This document shows positions 6,372-6,550 of a DNA stretch of 6,550 nt, one piece after another. The stretch lies in NCBI GenBank assembly GCA_002862265.1, contig PKCQ01000464.1:1-6550 (forward strand), given 5' to 3'. The stretch's first letter is position 1, and each line of letters starts with the position of its first letter. Origin of the DNA: Planctomycetaceae bacterium. Lineage in GTDB: Bacteria > Planctomycetota > Planctomycetia > Pirellulales > Pirellulaceae. A program made the position numbers and the translations under genes. The notes beneath the pieces are model-generated. The model had not been told where the DNA came from, ran no database searches, and was given only the letters and a program-made list of their open reading frames with translations.

Positions 6372-6550
6372 ATGTTTTCCGCATCTCCACGGCTAGCCTG
6401 GGTCACCGACCCACACTTTAACTTTGTGCATCAGGCTGAGCGAGACAGCCTCATCATGGAGCTCGATGCTAGCGGTGCAGATGCAATTGCTCTGACAGGA
6501 GACATTTCAGAGGCTGAAGACTTATGCTGGCAGCTCCAGCGTTTTCACCA
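6372..6550 (+). CDS. Calcineurin-like metallophosphoesterase, N-terminal part only
   Basis: Sixty codons, the last incomplete, are visible before the window ends. The product starts MFSASPRLAWVTDPHFNF, where D-P-H is the first metal-binding motif (D-x-H), and continues to DAIALTGDISEAEDL, where GD is the second (G-D-x), 40 residues on. This pattern is that of calcineurin-like phosphoesterases with a two-metal centre. The substrate cannot be told from this part. There is no signal peptide, so it is likely cytoplasmic. The ATG lies three bases after the T-rich end of the preceding terminator, with no evident ribosome binding site. An alternative later start would lose the D-x-H motif. Confidence 0.82.
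   Translation, partial: MFSASPRLAWVTDPHFNFVHQAERDSLIMELDASGADAIALTGDISEAEDLCWQLQRFH

Overview
The window reads as bacterial chromosome with a mixed ancestry. Both ends look like a planctomycete of the Pirellula/Rhodopirellula kind: an RND-efflux adaptor with a long coiled coil, a YchF GTPase/ATPase, an exported Dabb-domain protein and the start of a metallophosphoesterase. The middle (about 1427-4400) looks alphaproteobacterial (Rhizobiales-like): a degenerate staphylococcal-nuclease-fold protein, a CarD/CdnL transcription factor with a long Lys/Ala tail, and a seven-iron ferredoxin FdxA. The lineage labels rest on recalled family sequences, not on a search. The block is either a horizontal acquisition or an assembly chimera.

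Layout. 1-1384 (-): RND adaptor, running off the left edge, with an in-frame amber codon (1313-1315) inside its N-terminal membrane anchor. 1427-2505 (+): SNase-like gene split by a one-base frameshift near 2241-2260. 2548-3621 (-): carD, convergent with the SNase gene. 3622-4040: AT-richer non-coding DNA with several short repeats, probably the carD control region. 4041-4379 (-): fdxA. 4380-4725: non-coding, between the divergent fdxA and ychF. 4726-5814 (+): ychF. 5904-6323 (+): Dabb protein, followed by a hairpin/T-rich terminator (6344-6368). 6372-end (+): metallophosphoesterase, partial.

Functionally the genes do not form one pathway. CarD acts on RNA polymerase at promoters, FdxA carries electrons, YchF binds ribosomes, and the adaptor belongs to a tripartite efflux pump whose other parts would lie left of the window. 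The notable points are the two broken reading frames close to the left junction (adaptor anchor and SNase C-terminus), the foreign-looking fdxA/carD/SNase block, and the structured leader of carD. I found no convincing new biological system, CRISPR array, tRNA or insertion sequence.
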